Source: Cephalotus follicularis
Lineage: Eukaryota; Streptophyta; Magnoliopsida; Oxalidales; Cephalotaceae
DNA: 64,000 nucleotides
Direction: 5' to 3'
Assembly: GCA_001972305.1 (NCBI GenBank)
Contig: BDDD01005897.1
Location: 63,312 to 127,311, forward strand
In this document: positions 10,547 through 21,940 of the stretch, in pieces
Position numbering within the stretch: position 1 is the first letter of the stretch
How the letters are laid out: the number at the start of each line of letters is the position of its first letter
Program-made: the position numbers and the translations under genes
Notes under the pieces: generated by a model
Told to the model about the DNA's origin: nothing
What the model saw: only the letters and a program-made list of their open reading frames with translations
Database searches by the model: none

Positions 10547-11110
10547 TCAGGTTCCACGTCTCCTCTGAGCTCCACATTTGTAATGGGAAGTATCTTGTCC
10601 TCCCATTTCTCTAGTATGGCAGTCTTGTAGCACTGCCTCGCCACCTGATGAACTCCTCTGGCTTTCCCCACCCCAAACCTTGTAGGGAACTTCATTAATA
10701 AGTGTCTCGTGGACACTATCGCCTCCATCACGGTTCAGTCTTGGTCGCCCAACTATTTCATTGTATGGGCTTGGTGTGTCCACTACCAGGAATGTCATCT
10801 CTACCTGGGTCTGGCGTGGGGCCGTGCCTGCAACCGCGGACAGTTCGATATATCCTAGAGGATGGACCATCTCTCTTGCTAGGTATCCTTAATTGATCAA
10901 ATGCATGCTTATATAGGATGTCGGCCGAGCTCCCTCTATCAATGAGAATCCTCTTCATAGTGAAAAGTGTCACTTGAAGGGTTACCACTACTGGATCATC
11001 GTGAGGAAGACGTACTCCCTCATAGTCCACCTCCGAGAAGGATATCACCTCCTCATCTCCACCTGTCCTCAGCCTCTTGCTATGATGAATCTGTTACACA
11101 ACAAGGGATT
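10547..11110 (-). pseudogene. Aspartic protease of element A
   Basis: The 10758-11048 frame has MKRILIDRGSSADILYKHAF, the retropepsin-like active-site block with the catalytic Asp at about 10938-10940. It shifts near 10800-10870 into a second frame holding TFLVVDTPSPYNEIVGRP. The RT linker follows (QLGEVEKGELITFLQNNKDV, up to a stop at ~10399). Protease cuts Gag-Pol during particle maturation. The frameshift argues it is dead. Confidence 0.8.
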
Positions 11111-11198
11111 GCCTCCCATAGGCCTTCCTAGCATTCTTGTGATCGCCTCCAGAAGCGACCCTCCCAGAGATGGTGTGGATGACACCCTTGGGCTACTG

Positions 11199-12918
11199 CT
11201 ACTGCTGTTGCTCCTCTCGTTGCCGAGGAGCCTCTTCTCTCATTTGCTCCTTTCTTCCCTGAGGAGCATCTCTGTCCACATACTTGCGTAGGTGTCCCTT
11301 TCGAATCAGGTCCTCAATCTGATTCTTCAATTGCCTACACTCCTCGGTATCATGTCCATGGTCGCGATGGTACCGACAGTATTTTTCCACGTCCCTCTTC
11401 TCTGTTGGGGACCTCATCTTTCCAGGCCATTGGATGGGGACCTTATCCTGATCCATATCAAGTATTCTGATGCGCGTGTCCAGAAGGGGGGCTAAGTTAT
11501 TGTAGGATGGGATATGTGCCTCCCCTGGGTGAATTCTCTCTTCTAGAGAGTTTGTGTCTGAGGTCTTCCTTGCACAATTCTGACCTCTCCTTACTCTTCT
11601 CCTTCTTCCCAGGAGCATTTCGTGAATGCTCTCCTCTCTCCTCCTGATGGCCCGACCAGGGTGTTTTCTGTTTCCTGGCTGCAATCTCTTCCTCGGCATT
11701 GACACACTTTTCTGCTCTTCTTAGCAAGTCTGCCATAACCACCGCGGGTTTCTTCAAAAGGGAGAAGGTGAAGGATGAGTTGTTCCTTAGTCCAATGTTT
11801 AATGCCGTCAGGGCAAAGGACGACTCTAGGTCCTTTATTGTAAGAGATTCCTTGTTGAATCTGGTAAGGTAATCTCTTAGTGACTCATCTCTCCCCTGGA
11901 CCACATTGACCAAGTGCGTAGAGTTCCTCCTCTGCGTTGTGCTGTTGAGGAACTTGGTTACCAACAGTTTCGTAAACTGGTCAAAATTCTCCACTGATCT
12001 GCGAGCCAGGGTGGAATACCACGACTGGGATGCTCTAGTCAGTGTTGACGGGAATCCTCTGCAGAGTGTGACGTCCGAGATTTGGTGCACCAACATGGTT
12101 TGTCTGTAGGTGCGTACATGTTGAATGGGATCCATGTACCCATCATACTTGTCTAGACTTGGGAGCCTGAATCCGCTGGGAATACGCTCCGCCATGATCT
12201 CGGCTGTGAAGGGGTGGGCGCTAATGTTGCACACCTCGGACAGATGTCCCCTCTGCTGCCCGGCTCCTAGGAGCATTCTCTCGACCTCGGCAAGCCTTCT
12301 GTTCATTGTTTGCTCCACGTCCTCAATGTTCCTAGCCCTGCTAGAAACATGTGACCCCTCTGCCAATGTGGTCGGGCGATCTATCCTGCTCCCCCTCGCT
12401 GATCCTACTCTGCGCGAGGCATTGGATCGCACTTGTGCATCCTCTGTGCCCCTGACTCCCCCTTGGGGATCCACCTCCATGGCTTGGTGCTCGTGATGCT
12501 CTCTCCTGGGATCGTTGGGCTGATCCCAGGCAGTTGAGAACTCTGCCCTCTGAGATGCATTGATCTCAGGTCTCCTTCCCAGGGGAATATTGTCCCCTGA
12601 CCGCCTAGGGGGGAGTCTCTCTCCCCTCGGCGGGTTTCTCCTGGCACCTCGGGGATGCCCCATCACCACTGGCCTAACAAGGCCGCTTTGTCCTCGGCTA
12701 TTCGCTTGGACAGGTCTGGCCTGGACCTGGTTGGCTAAATTGGTTACCAATAGATTTGTGATACGCTCCATTCCCTGGAGGAGTTGATTGAGTTGCTCCC
12801 CAGTGACGGGAGCTTGTTCCTAGGCCACAACTTGGCCGACTTCAGGAGGAGGAGGTGGAATCTCCTGATGTCGGCTGCTGGTAGGTCCAGAGTTGTTGAT
12901 GTTCTTTCTCGGAGGCAT
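11199..12918 (-). pseudogene. gag of element A
   Basis: The start is the MPPRKN ATG at 12918, 45 bp inside the 5' LTR; elements B, C and D share this start. A TAG at codon 33 interrupts it, then a 424-codon frame holds the capsid-like Retrotrans_gag domain (SQSWYSTLARRSVENFDQF, LRDYLTRFNKESLTIKDLE). A frameshift near 11520 leads to the zinc knuckle frame with KYCRYHRDHGHDTEECRQLK. Gag forms the particle and binds RNA. One stop and one frameshift separate it from an open gene. Confidence 0.88.
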
Positions 12919-12941
12919 GATTCTTGATGGCTCTTTGCTGC

Positions 12942-12963
12942 GTTTCCCACAGACGGCGCCAAC
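12942..12963 (-). other. Primer binding site region of element A
   Basis: Directly inside the 5' LTR the minus strand reads GTTGGCGCCGTCTGTGGG. The same block follows the 5' LTR in C (53583, GTTGGCGTTGTCTGTGGG) and D, and a decayed form in B (42424). It is where a tRNA 3' end would prime minus-strand synthesis. I did not assign the tRNA. Confidence 0.65.
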
Positions 12964-13962
12964 TGTTGATGCAAAAATCCTTCCTTCAACAGTACCCTAC
13001 GTGGAGGGCTTTGATTTTTTTAGGAAAACGCTTGAGTATATCCGAGAAAGGCGTTTGGTAGTAGAGAATCCCTGCACAAACAAAAAACAAAGGTAGAAGA
13101 TCCAGGAGGTTGTTCTCCTAGGGACACTCCGACGCTCAAGTTAGTGGTTGCACAGAGAATCTAAGGTGTTTTAGGATGCTAAAATGGCTGACCTTTTTTT
13201 TAGACTGTGGAACTGGTATTTATAGGCATAGAATATAACTGTGGAGCGTAGGAATCGGAGGTGATAGGTATCCCCTAAGGAAATGCTGAGGATCTCGGAC
13301 ATTTCTCTTGATCTTCGCCGAATTTGGTGATACTTTCCCTATATGATGCTTATCATATCTTATCTTTCCATGTTTGAAGAGGTGAATCCCTGAAATGCAG
13401 GTTGGCCTTTATGACTTTACTCTGTAAAAGATGATGAGATCTCCTGAAAGAGCGCAGAGGACCTCGGCTTGGGCCCTCTGGAGGGCAGCCGAGAATCCTG
13501 ACTTTACGCTGGTTGTCCCTGGGAAAGTTGGCTGATCTCAAGGACTCGTCCTGTGGAGAACGACTGTGGAGGACGAGGAAAGATGAGTCCTCTGGTCTCT
13601 TCTCCGCTTCAAGGTCTTTAACATTAAGAGCTTCTTCAAGGGCTTGTGCCTGAATCATAAAGTCCTAAACAACGCTGTCGAGGAAGAGGTCCTCAACGAA
13701 GCAGTCAGGGAGGATGTCATCGACACTAATGTCAATGATGATATCCTCGGCGCAGTTACCGAGGAGGATGGCCTCTGCAAAGCAACCAATGAGGAGCTCC
13801 TCGGTGGCGATGTCGAGGAGGAGCTCTTCATCCGTAATCGTAACTGGAGTTAATGAGATTTCTCTTACTCATACTCAAGTAAAATTTGATCCCCTGGACA
13901 CTTGGCGACGTCTGCAGGGGACACGTGTCGTACTTAGTATAAGTAGATTTTTTCCCACATCA
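12964..13962 (-). repeat. 5' LTR of element A
   Basis: A 999-bp terminal repeat, TGATGTGGG...CATCAACA in minus-strand orientation. It matches 1764-2737 plus 4014-4036 with scattered substitutions and one small indel near 13385. A GACACGTGTC palindrome at 13920-13929 lies 33 bp from the LTR tip. Confidence 0.92.
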
Positions 13963-13967
13963 TTTTT

Positions 13968-14650
13968 AATTTTTTTTTAATTTATATAGATAATTTGTAG
14001 ATAACTTATAATATTTGAAAAGAATTTTGTAGATTGGCGACATATTTTAGAAAATAAAGTGATTTTTATATTGATTGATTTATGCTGCATTTATTATAAA
14101 TGTTAAATTAATTAATGAATTATTTTTTTAACAACGTAATTAATACTTTTTCTAAAACTAAAATATCTTTTGGCAACGACAACTGTTGTTGTATAAGTAA
14201 TTAGTCGCGATGTTTGTTGTTTAGTAATTGTAATATTAATGACAATATGTTGTCGTCATAATCACTAGAAACGATTATTTACCGATGGTCATTGGTTAAA
14301 TAACACACATCATTTATATTAAAAAAAAAACTGTAAAATATTCTGAAAGTTGAATATTAAATTGAGACATCCAGTAACAAACAGGTGTTGCATGCATGTA
14401 TGAGGACAGCATGGCTAAAATTTTACTATGCCATACATCAAAGTTTAACAAGTAAAAAAAACAACGAAAGAATTTTATTTTAATAAGTAAAACACATAGG
14501 AAGCTAGAATTAGCTCTTTCATTAAAAGCATCATTACACTACGTACTTGGGCTCTCAATTATGCTCCGTGATAAAACCCCAATAATCAACAAATTAATCA
14601 CTAATTGACAAGTTACAAGAGCAAAACATAAGCAGCATCCAGGATATATA
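13968..14650. other. Intergenic DNA and 3' flank of the GLOX gene
   Basis: AT-rich DNA with no coding frame of note. Around 14165-14300 are short inverted pieces (AACGACAACTGTTGTTGT) that may be a degraded DNA-transposon end. The right part is the probable 3' untranslated region of the oxidase gene, which ends at 14659. Confidence 0.5.
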
Positions 14651-14658
14651 TATAGTCT

Positions 14659-16676
14659 TCACTTGATCTGGACCCAGACGGCTTTGCTAGGAACACCACG
14701 ATAAACAACAAAGAGAAGATAGTAACCCTGAGGAGCAATGTTACCCGATGGTGGAGCCACAGAGAGGATATTGTGAACCCCAGGCCAAACGGATCTAACC
14801 TCATGCACACCCAAGATAAGCAGCCTCTGATTCATGGAGATACCATGAGTTGTAAAAGCCGGAGCATACATTGTCACCATAATGTCTTCTCTATTTACCT
14901 TAAATGAACCTTTTGCTCTGATTTGTACCGAAAACTTTTTTCCATAAGATAACTTGGTATTTGTGGACTTAACAATAATCTCAGGTTTGGTATCATCCAA
15001 TGCTGGATTCAGGTAAGGCGGCGAGAATTTCTCTACCCTGAGCTCAGTTGGGAACTCGACATCGGTAAGGTAGCCATTGTTTGTGTTGCTGCCTGCCACA
15101 AGGACTTTGCCATCAGGTAGCAAAGCAGAGGATGCGTGATACATTCTGGGTATCTTGGTTGGTGCAAGCTCCTGGAATCTCTCAAACATTTTTGCAGTAG
15201 GCTTGTACAACACTGGCGTTAGATTTGGTTCCTTTGCATATCCCCAACCTGAAGATCCTTTCTTGGCTCCGTTTAGCATAAGTACGTCTCCTGTTGGGAG
15301 AAGGAGCATGTCTCCCATAACGCGAGGTGAAGGCATCTTCTCCTTCTTCCACACTGCTTGGTCTCTAGTGATTCGCATTCTTCCACAATCGGCAAGTGCA
15401 TTAACGTAAACTTTCTTTGTCTCCGCCATGCTATAGGAATCATGAGTGGAGCCACCGCAGACCAGGACCTCAGCAGGGATCACATTACGGTTATCATCTG
15501 CGTAAAGTCTTATGGGGATTAACACCGACATGCCTGAGGATGGGTAGTTACGTGAACCGCCGGAGAGGACCGGGTACTCGCGGAGGATCTTGTTGCTCTT
15601 TGGGTTGAATAGGATTGATCGGTTGTTGGCGAAGATAAAGAGGTTACCATCTGTGGAAAGGTGAACGAAAGGGTATAGATTGTTCTCTACTGGATCCTTG
15701 GTTTGGTAGATGAAAGGGAATTTTGTTGATTCTTTATTGTATTTTCCTTGAGCAGGAATATATTCATAACTGAACGTTGCACGCCCACCAAAGATCACGA
15801 AGCTACCATCTCCTAGAGTTACTGTTGTTGCGTACCTATACATTCGTCACGTGTACAAATACTATAAATGAGAAATAAAGCTTAATTATGACATATATAT
15901 AAATACTTATGTATATTATTCACCATCTAGCTTCATTGAGTGCGTCTCGGTCCTCCTTCCAGTTGCAAGTATCGCAAGCTTGAAGGTATCTGACAGTCCT
16001 CGAACCCGTTTTATCACCGCCCGTGCCAACAAGGTTACCGTTCACATCGAGAGCCCCTGAAGAGCACCATGTGTCGGTGTGGAGCTGTCACAAATATAAA
16101 TGCATCATGTGTTTTAGTAATTCCATACATATATCCAATTGTTATGATATAATATAGCATATATCCTTAGATATTCTGTTAGATGAATCCGCATGGTTAC
16201 GTAATTGATATGTTTTCGTAAAAATGATATTGAGTGGTTTAGTAATTGTATAACATATAAAATAAACATGTAACATGGAATGGAATTAAAACCTGGAGTG
16301 GTGTTAGTTCTCCAGTCTCAATGTCAAAAAAGATTGAATGAGCCCAACAATCTTTTTCACCGGTTTTCTCGTTAACGATACGGCAACTGCTACCGGTAGG
16401 CAATTTGATTCTAGATATCTGCCAAATTGTGGCATCGTACATTACAACCTTGTTGTTGGGAAGCAAGATGGAATGCATGGCCGAGACTCCAGAATTCTTC
16501 GAGAACAACTCCCATTCTCCATTGTAGTTCACCTGGACGGCACTACCTCTATTTATATTGTCATGATCACTTGGAAACGTTGACGGGAAGGGGAATGGGA
16601 ATGGGAATGGAAGATGAGCAAAACCAGTGGAAAACAAAAAGCAAAGAATAAAAGGTATCTTAACTAAGGAAGCCAT
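14659..16676 (-). CDS. Aldehyde (glyoxal) oxidase, GLOX-type copper radical oxidase
   Basis: Three exons join cleanly: 16676-16293, 16084-15924 and 15835-14659, all with GT-AG introns, giving 573 residues, the usual plant GLOX length. Residues 1-20 are a signal peptide, so it is probably secreted to the wall, followed by an odd PFPFPFPFP run. The N-terminal domain has NSGVSAMHSILLPNNKVVMY. Active-site positions known for this family are all present: Cys135 (TWCSSG) and Tyr183 (RWYATT), which form the Cys-Tyr radical cofactor, Tyr414-His415 (RMYHASS) and His512 (TTHGISMNQR), which bind copper. The C-terminal domain (~470-573) is the Ig-like DUF1929 type. Such enzymes oxidise small aldehydes to acids and release hydrogen peroxide; family members act in pollen and cell walls. 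No damage seen. Confidence 0.93.
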
Positions 16677-16752
16677 TGAGTTATTGTTCGCTATTGAGGA
16701 CTTGCCTCTTCTTGGCCTCCGTTAAGACAAATTAAGAAAAGGTTTCACCACT

Positions 16753-16762
16753 CTTTATATGA
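16753..16762 (-). promoter_or_regulatory. TATA box of the GLOX gene
   Basis: TCATATAAAG on the minus strand, about 80 bp upstream of the ATG at 16676. This allows a start near 16725 and a ~50-bp leader. Spacing and sequence fit a plant core promoter. Confidence 0.55.
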
Positions 16763-16944
16763 TAATTTGCTTCTCTGATTTCAAGGATGGACAAGGATCC
16801 TCGTATTAAAGAAGCATCGAGTTTTGCTTGTAAACCGGCGAGTTTATAGCTCTCTATTGCATGTAGAGATATATCATTATTAGGTTGTGACAAGTTCGTT
16901 AAAAGATCTGCAAAAATAGGGTTGGTTCCTTGATTAGAGGACAC

Positions 16945-17611
16945 TCACATACTAATTTTCTGTTATGAGAATATATTGTTTTAAGAATCAAAGGTGGAGG
17001 AGTGCTTGCCATATAAGAAACCACTGATATTTGATTAATTGATGGTGTTAATTAAAAAGGGGCATGAGTCCATGATCAATGCAAATTCTTTCTACAACAC
17101 CGGTTACATATAACTAGAGGAGGTGGTTTAAATTTTTTACAGCTTGTTGATTTGATTTTACAACGTTTTCTCTGTTATTTTTACAGGTTAAGCTACAAAG
17201 AAGTTTTTTTTTTCCCAACAAGACAAATCATTTCAGTGGTCAATGATGGCTTAAATTTGTTATGCTCTTTTGTTATTAAGTTTAATTAGTTTATTCATGC
17301 CTAGTTGGATAGTTGTTTCTTTTAGTTTTAGAATATATTGCTGTATGTTAACCATGGTCTAAGATATTGATCATATATACTCCCATAAGGGGTTGTTAAC
17401 TAGAGAGATGTTGATCTTCTCTTCATGGGGTAAATGGTTAGCTCTAGATCCTTTTTGCTGACAATGAACTTAAGATTGTCAAGATAACATAGACGAAAAT
17501 GGAATGTCAATAACAATAGAACCATATATATATATTTTATATATTCATGGTATGATGTGAACTTAAACAATGAGGTTGCCCACAGTTTAATAATTCAATT
17601 TGCGTTTACAA
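16945..17611. other. Intergenic DNA upstream of GLOX
   Basis: AT-rich, no convincing coding frame. Likely holds distal promoter elements of the oxidase gene. I see no repeat structure beyond T and A runs. Confidence 0.45.
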
Positions 17612-17730
17612 CACTACAAGAATTAGGAAATTTATGATAACAAAATCTCTTAGAAATACTTAAAATCTGTCATAGATTATGATTTATGACAGATACAGTC
17701 AGTAAACTACCATAGAAACTAGACCAATAA
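17612..17730 (+). mobile_element. Possible CACTA-type transposon end
   Basis: CACTACAAGAATTAGG matches the CACTACAAGAA terminal inverted repeat common in plant CACTA elements. It is followed by internal inverted repeats (TCTGTCATAGATTATG and ATTTATGACAGATACAG). A second CACTA-like start is at 19069. No matching inverted end was located, so this may be a fragment. Confidence 0.35.
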
Positions 17731-17898
17731 TTGGTCTGAAAGCAAGAAACAGAACATGACAGGGATGACAAAGATGCTGAGATGGCAAGAGAAAGAAGAA
17801 TGAATAAAAGAGGTTAGGTTGGATGGGTGACTAGGAGAATCATGGAGGGACTCAACACTATCAAACAACTGCTTAATTGTACAAATAATTAAACAAAA

Positions 17899-18236
17899 AG
17901 TATCCGCACCATTTATATTACAAAATTTTATAAATCCAACTATTTATTTAACCTTCAATCTATATAGATTATCTCTGCGAATTTTCAAAACAATTAAATA
18001 ATTATACTCTTTTTTGTATATTTATACAGAAAAATTTAACGGTTATAAAAAAATTACTGTAAAACTCATATAATCATTGAAATATCTTATATAAATATAA
18101 AAAAATAAAATAGTTACAGATATTGAATTAACTTAAAAATTTATAGAGATGATCTATGTAAATAAAATATTGAATTAAACGGTTGGATTTATAAAATATT
18201 AATCTAAAATTATTGAAACGATGAAAAGTGTATCCT
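17899..18236. mobile_element. AT-rich foldback MITE
   Basis: The two ends are imperfect inverted repeats of about 100 bp: TTTTATAAATCCAACTATTT on the left, and in the reverse complement of the right end TTTTATAAATCCAACCGTTT, with further matching blocks (TAGATTATCTCTGCGAATTT versus TAGATCATCTCTATAAATTT). No coding capacity. Target duplication not resolved. 38288-38670 has the same style. Confidence 0.6.
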
Positions 18237-18839
18237 TAAAGAAATGATTAATAATCAAGAATCACAAAAATAAGAAGGTTTGTCACGTGTATAAAGACGT
18301 AAATAAAAGGTGAAATGTCTTTATATGCCTGAAAAAAACAAGGCCTAATTGAAGCTAGTTGTATTCTCAACGTCACAAAACATTGATTTTAATAAAATGG
18401 TGACATATATATTTGTAAATAAGAGTTACTAGCACACCAAAACAAAAAAATACCAAACGCTATCAATTCTTACCAAAAAGTGGGATTACCATACATTCAT
18501 TAACAATCATGGTCTTGTAGATTGGGAGGCAGAGGTGCAAGAGTAGCTACATAGTCATGGACCTGGGCGTCAACATTATCCTTGGCTTTAAATCTGAAAT
18601 CAGAACTCAAAACACAACTTTTCTATGAACTCCAAAAACTCGACAAATTCGATATTTGTATTCTGCTAGGAATTAAGGATTCAATGTCAGAGTTACGAGT
18701 CCAATCCATTCATTCAAGATACGTAAAAAGAAACAATCCTCATGTTTTTTTGTTGTAATGTTCAACAGCAAGCAGGCCAATGCGTTGACCAAACTCTTGA
18801 TCATCGGACCAGGATAGTCCCTTTTCTAATCAGACCAAT

Positions 18840-18985
18840 TTTTACGTACACTCATACAATTATTTAATATTTACAAAGTTATATATATATAATAAATGAT
18901 ATTTGTTGATTAAATAAAACAAAGTTGATTATTAATATTTATATGATTGTATAGTATTCGTTGAGTACATCACGTAACATGTGTA
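18840..18985. mobile_element. Small palindromic MITE-like repeat
   Basis: GTACACTCATACAATTATTTAATATTT on the left is mirrored by AATATTTATATGATTGTATAG...TTGAGTAC on the right, giving a ~145-bp inverted repeat. Similar sequence occurs at 21630-21790 and in part at 1150-1345, so it is a dispersed family. Confidence 0.5.
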
Positions 18986-19068
18986 CAAAGTGTACTTAAA
19001 ATTTATTTCTTTAAACAACTTCACATTAATACGGAAGTTTTTAAATGGTCGTTGACAACTTATTCCAC

Positions 19069-19231
19069 CACTAGAAAACCAACGATCAAATCTAGTAATT
19101 TTGTCTCAAAATACGTTTTGAAACGACATTTGAGACGAAAACTACTTGTCTTTAAAATTGATGTCACAAAGCGTTATTTGATACGGAAAAGTTATTGCGT
19201 CTCAAATTAGAGACGGAAATTTTAATCCGTT
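19069..19231 (+). mobile_element. CACTA-like transposon end with short inverted motifs
   Basis: Starts CACTAGAAAACCAACG, then carries motifs such as GTCTCAAAATACGTTTTGAAACGAC and TTTGAGACGAAAAC that look like CACTA subterminal repeats in both orientations. It is cut at ~19232 by relic D. The transposase-like tail at 20400-20540 may belong to the same element. Confidence 0.4.
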
Positions 19232-20083
19232 TAAAGGGAGGCTTTGTTGAATTGCCCCCTGGGGGTCTTTTTTGAAATGCCCCATGGGGGGTCTTTTGTT
19301 GAGTGCTCCCCTGGGGGAGGCTTTGTTGAATGCTCCCCTGGGGGAGGCTTTGTTGACTTCCACCTGCTGTGGAGTAGTTGTTAGCGTTCTTCCTCGGAGG
19401 CATGATTCTAGATGACTTTTCGCCGCGTTTCCCACAGACGGCGCCAACTGTTGATGCGGAAATCTCTTCCGCAACAGTACCCCACGTATAGGGGCTTGAT
19501 TTGTATTCGGGGAATGCGTGAATCTGTCCGAGAAAGAGGGTTGGTGATCCCTGCACAAGCAAGAGAGTGGAGAAGGGTCCAGGAGGTTATTCTCCCGGGG
19601 GCACTCCGAAGCTCAAGTTAGCTGTAGCTGTAGCACAGAGAATAATGGGTTCTTTGTATGCTAGAAGAAGAGAAAAAATGGCTTGTGTTTCATTCTTGTA
19701 TTTATAGGGTTCTTAGTGATTGATGAGTGTCCCATCCAGAGTGGCTGCCCCTAGGGGGGAACGTCAAAGGCCCTGACATTTCCCTTGGACTCCTCCCCCT
19801 TTTGTGTGCGTAGCCGCATGCCCATTAATGAATGGAGGGCTTTGGTGGCTTGTCAGTCTCTTTCCTCACATTGATGTGATGGAGTGTCAGCCTAGTTGTG
19901 TGACTGTGCGGACGTGTGAGGCTTGCTTCCTGACCTGTGTGGCGTGTCAGACTGTTTGGGGAGACATTTCCCTTAATTGATGACAAGACCCATGGGCCAT
20001 GCTATCATTCCCTGGGAGGACAGCTGTTGTCCTCCTCTCATGACACGTGTCGTCAGGTTTAAAAGGGGTTTTTTCCCACATCA
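19232..20083 (-). mobile_element. Relic D: 5' LTR, primer site and gag start of a Tat-type element
   Basis: The LTR is 19449-20083 (635 bp, minus strand, TGATGTGGG...GCATCAACA), followed by the same primer-site block as element A (19427-19448) and the MPPRKN gag start near 19403. After about 14 codons gag runs into tandem CCTCCCCCAGGGGAGCA units and the element stops at ~19232. GACACGTGTC is at 20042-20051, 32 bp from the LTR tip. Confidence 0.8.
19235..19370 (-). repeat. CTCCC-GGGAG hairpin repeats in relic D
   Basis: Four to five units of about 27-33 bp such as CAACAAAGCCTCCCCCAGG followed by GGAGCA. Read in the gag frame they would encode QQSLPQGS repeats. They look like the hairpin arrays that lie after pol in elements A and B, which suggests an internal deletion fused gag's start to that array. 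Confidence 0.65.
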
Positions 20084-20830
20084 ATTTCAAAGTCCAATTC
20101 CCGTATAAAAAAAATTCAATTGACACAAAAATTACAATTTCACAATAAATAAACACAACGAATCCAAATTCACAATCAATAAACGCAAACTTAATAAATC
20201 CACGTCCAAATTAGTAACAACTACAAAATAAATTATCTATACAATAATACAACAAAACAAATAAAAACTAAACAAGTCCAATTTAAGAACAAATTGTTCA
20301 TCAATCATGGGTGAAAAGAAATAAACCCAACTATGGAGACAAAATTCAGTCGATAATTGATCTGGACAACATGTCCTCCATCCAACTATCGAGACAAATT
20401 CAGTGGGTAATTAATCTAGACAACATGTACTCCATCTTCTTTTGTTTCTCCATCATCACTCGTTGAACCTCTAGCACAGCCAGGTGTTCTTCTTCCATTG
20501 CGCGCTTGCCCTCCTCCATTGAATTAGTCTTTATCTGCATCTCTCTAATTAAGCTTGGTCTCTAGCTCAAGCTCTTTTTATGTAGGATGACCATAACTAG
20601 TGGAATGTAAGCCACGAGAGGTGCCCCTAACAAGTCCTTGCACCTTATACCGAGAGCCGCATTCAGTTCCTCTATTCTTTTTAAGAGTAGAAGGATGCTG
20701 CACAGAATACCACAAACTAAGCTCATCAAGCATAGAATTGGAGGTCGAACCAGCACCATTCACCGCGGACCCAGCATCAGCTATAGCTCACTCTCGAGTA
20801 TCATGTGTTCAAACAAAGTGACACGAAATA
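20084..20830 (-). pseudogene. Degraded plant transposase-like gene tail
   Basis: On the minus strand an intact 46-codon frame at 20540-20400 reads MQIKTNSMEEGKRAMEEEHL and continues as a Glu/Lys/Met-rich helix to its stop, like the C-terminal coiled coil of plant CACTA-associated (Ptta/En-Spm) proteins. Upstream frames (20763-20562) are broken by stops. A ~60-bp segment is tandemly duplicated at 20332-20450. The family call is tentative. Confidence 0.4.
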
Positions 20831-21629
20831 AACTACGAATTCATATAGGTAATAAATTAACAATATCTCATATGGTGGGACCATCTTTAATAGTGAGACA
20901 TCATCTATCAATGATGAAAGATAACGTGTAATTAATTGATCGTACATCATTACTAAATATTTGAAATGATTGAAATAGACATAAAATTATAATAATTGTT
21001 AAAACATGTGTTTGACAAAAACAATTTTTAAATTGACCTCATCAGATCAATTTGAAAAGTGTTTTATCTCATTTTAAAAACAAAAAGTATTTTTACTAAA
21101 AATACTTTTACTAAAGTTTTACCAAACACTAGTCTAACTAAAATTGAGCCCAAAAGTGACTTTGACGCTACCTTTATCATGTGATTATAAAAGACCTAAG
21201 CTGTCTTTGAGAACCACAATTAGTGTTTTTTACTTTTGATTTTATTTTCTATAATTTTTCTCACTAAAAACAAAAGCTATACAATTTCAGATTTTGTGTT
21301 TAGTTTTCCATAAAAGTTATATATAAAAACCAAAACCTTTTTTTTTTTAATTTTGATTTTGAGTAAAAATAAATATTATAAAGTTAGAACAAAAAAAAAC
21401 TAAAAGTGATAATCCCCAAACTTGTCTTTTGTTAATTATGGTTGAGTTAGCTAGAATATGTCATATATACGAGTCTTTCCACAAATGAATGAAATTATTC
21501 ACGCATATCCAAAGTACACTTATCATTGTCACCAAGATTAAGAAACATTAATATGCCAGATACGCCAGTTTCCTGGATCCATGTTATTATGATTCCCGTT
21601 TTGTTCAAAAAATTCTTAGACGCACTCGG
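20831..21629. other. AT-rich intergenic DNA
   Basis: No coding frame with recognisable features. T- and A-rich with imperfect inverted stretches at 21040-21140. Confidence 0.45.
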
Positions 21630-21790
21630 TACATAAATATCGTATAATGCACTTAATCTATAATATATAATTATGTATATATTAATTATTAATTTTATTT
21701 TTTATTTTATTAATAAATTTTATTTATTATATTTATATGATTACATAATATTTGAATAAATAGATTGCATTAAATACATATAAGAATTTC
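21630..21790. mobile_element. Small palindromic MITE-like repeat, second copy
   Basis: CGTATAATGCACTTAATC near the left is mirrored by GATTGCATTAAATAC near the right around an AT core. The right part (TTTATATGATTACATAATATT) resembles 18840-18985. Confidence 0.5.
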
Positions 21791-21796
21791 TAAACT

Positions 21797-21940
21797 AGAT
21801 CTTTTATAATATTTTGTGCAATAAAGATATTAACCATTGGATCTGGATTTTTTAAAATAAAATAAAATAATATAAAATCATATCCAATGGTTAATATTTA
21901 GTACAGTAAAAAATACTGCACAAAATGCTGCAAAAGATCT
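21797..21940. mobile_element. 144-bp MITE with AGATCTTTT ends
   Basis: The left end AGATCTTTTATAATATTTTG is mirrored by CAAAATGCTGCAAAAGATCT at the right, and inner arms ATTAACCATTGGAT and ATCCAATGGTTAAT are inverted. It lies about 440 bp downstream of the SPEAR stop codon. No target duplication identified. Confidence 0.65.

Larger units (their letters stand above)
1764..13962 (-). mobile_element. Element A: near full-length Ty3/gypsy Tat-type LTR retrotransposon
   Basis: The minus-strand element is bounded by LTRs (12964-13962 is the 5' LTR; 1764-4036 is the 3' LTR, split by a later insertion) that begin TGATGTGGG and end CATCAACA in element orientation. Both sides carry a TTTTT target duplication (1759-1763 and 13963-13967); being homopolymeric, it is weak support on its own. 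Order inside: primer site, gag, protease, reverse transcriptase, RNase H remnant, integrase, a noncoding zone with hairpin repeats, a gene on the opposite strand, and a polypurine tract at about 4037-4062. The integrase end, the HxxHGHxxxxC gag knuckle type and an antisense gene next to the 3' LTR fit the Tat side of gypsy. Stops, frameshifts and an RNase H deletion make it defective. Confidence 0.9.

Noticed and set aside
14613-15608. Extra frames overlapping the GLOX exon 3
   Set aside because: They are shadows on the other frames and strand of a well-supported exon.
16732-16944. 70-codon minus-strand frame upstream of GLOX
   Set aside because: It starts with GTG rather than ATG and contains the GLOX TATA box; no recognisable family. 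It looks protein-like, so it could be an old gene fragment, but the evidence is not enough to list it.
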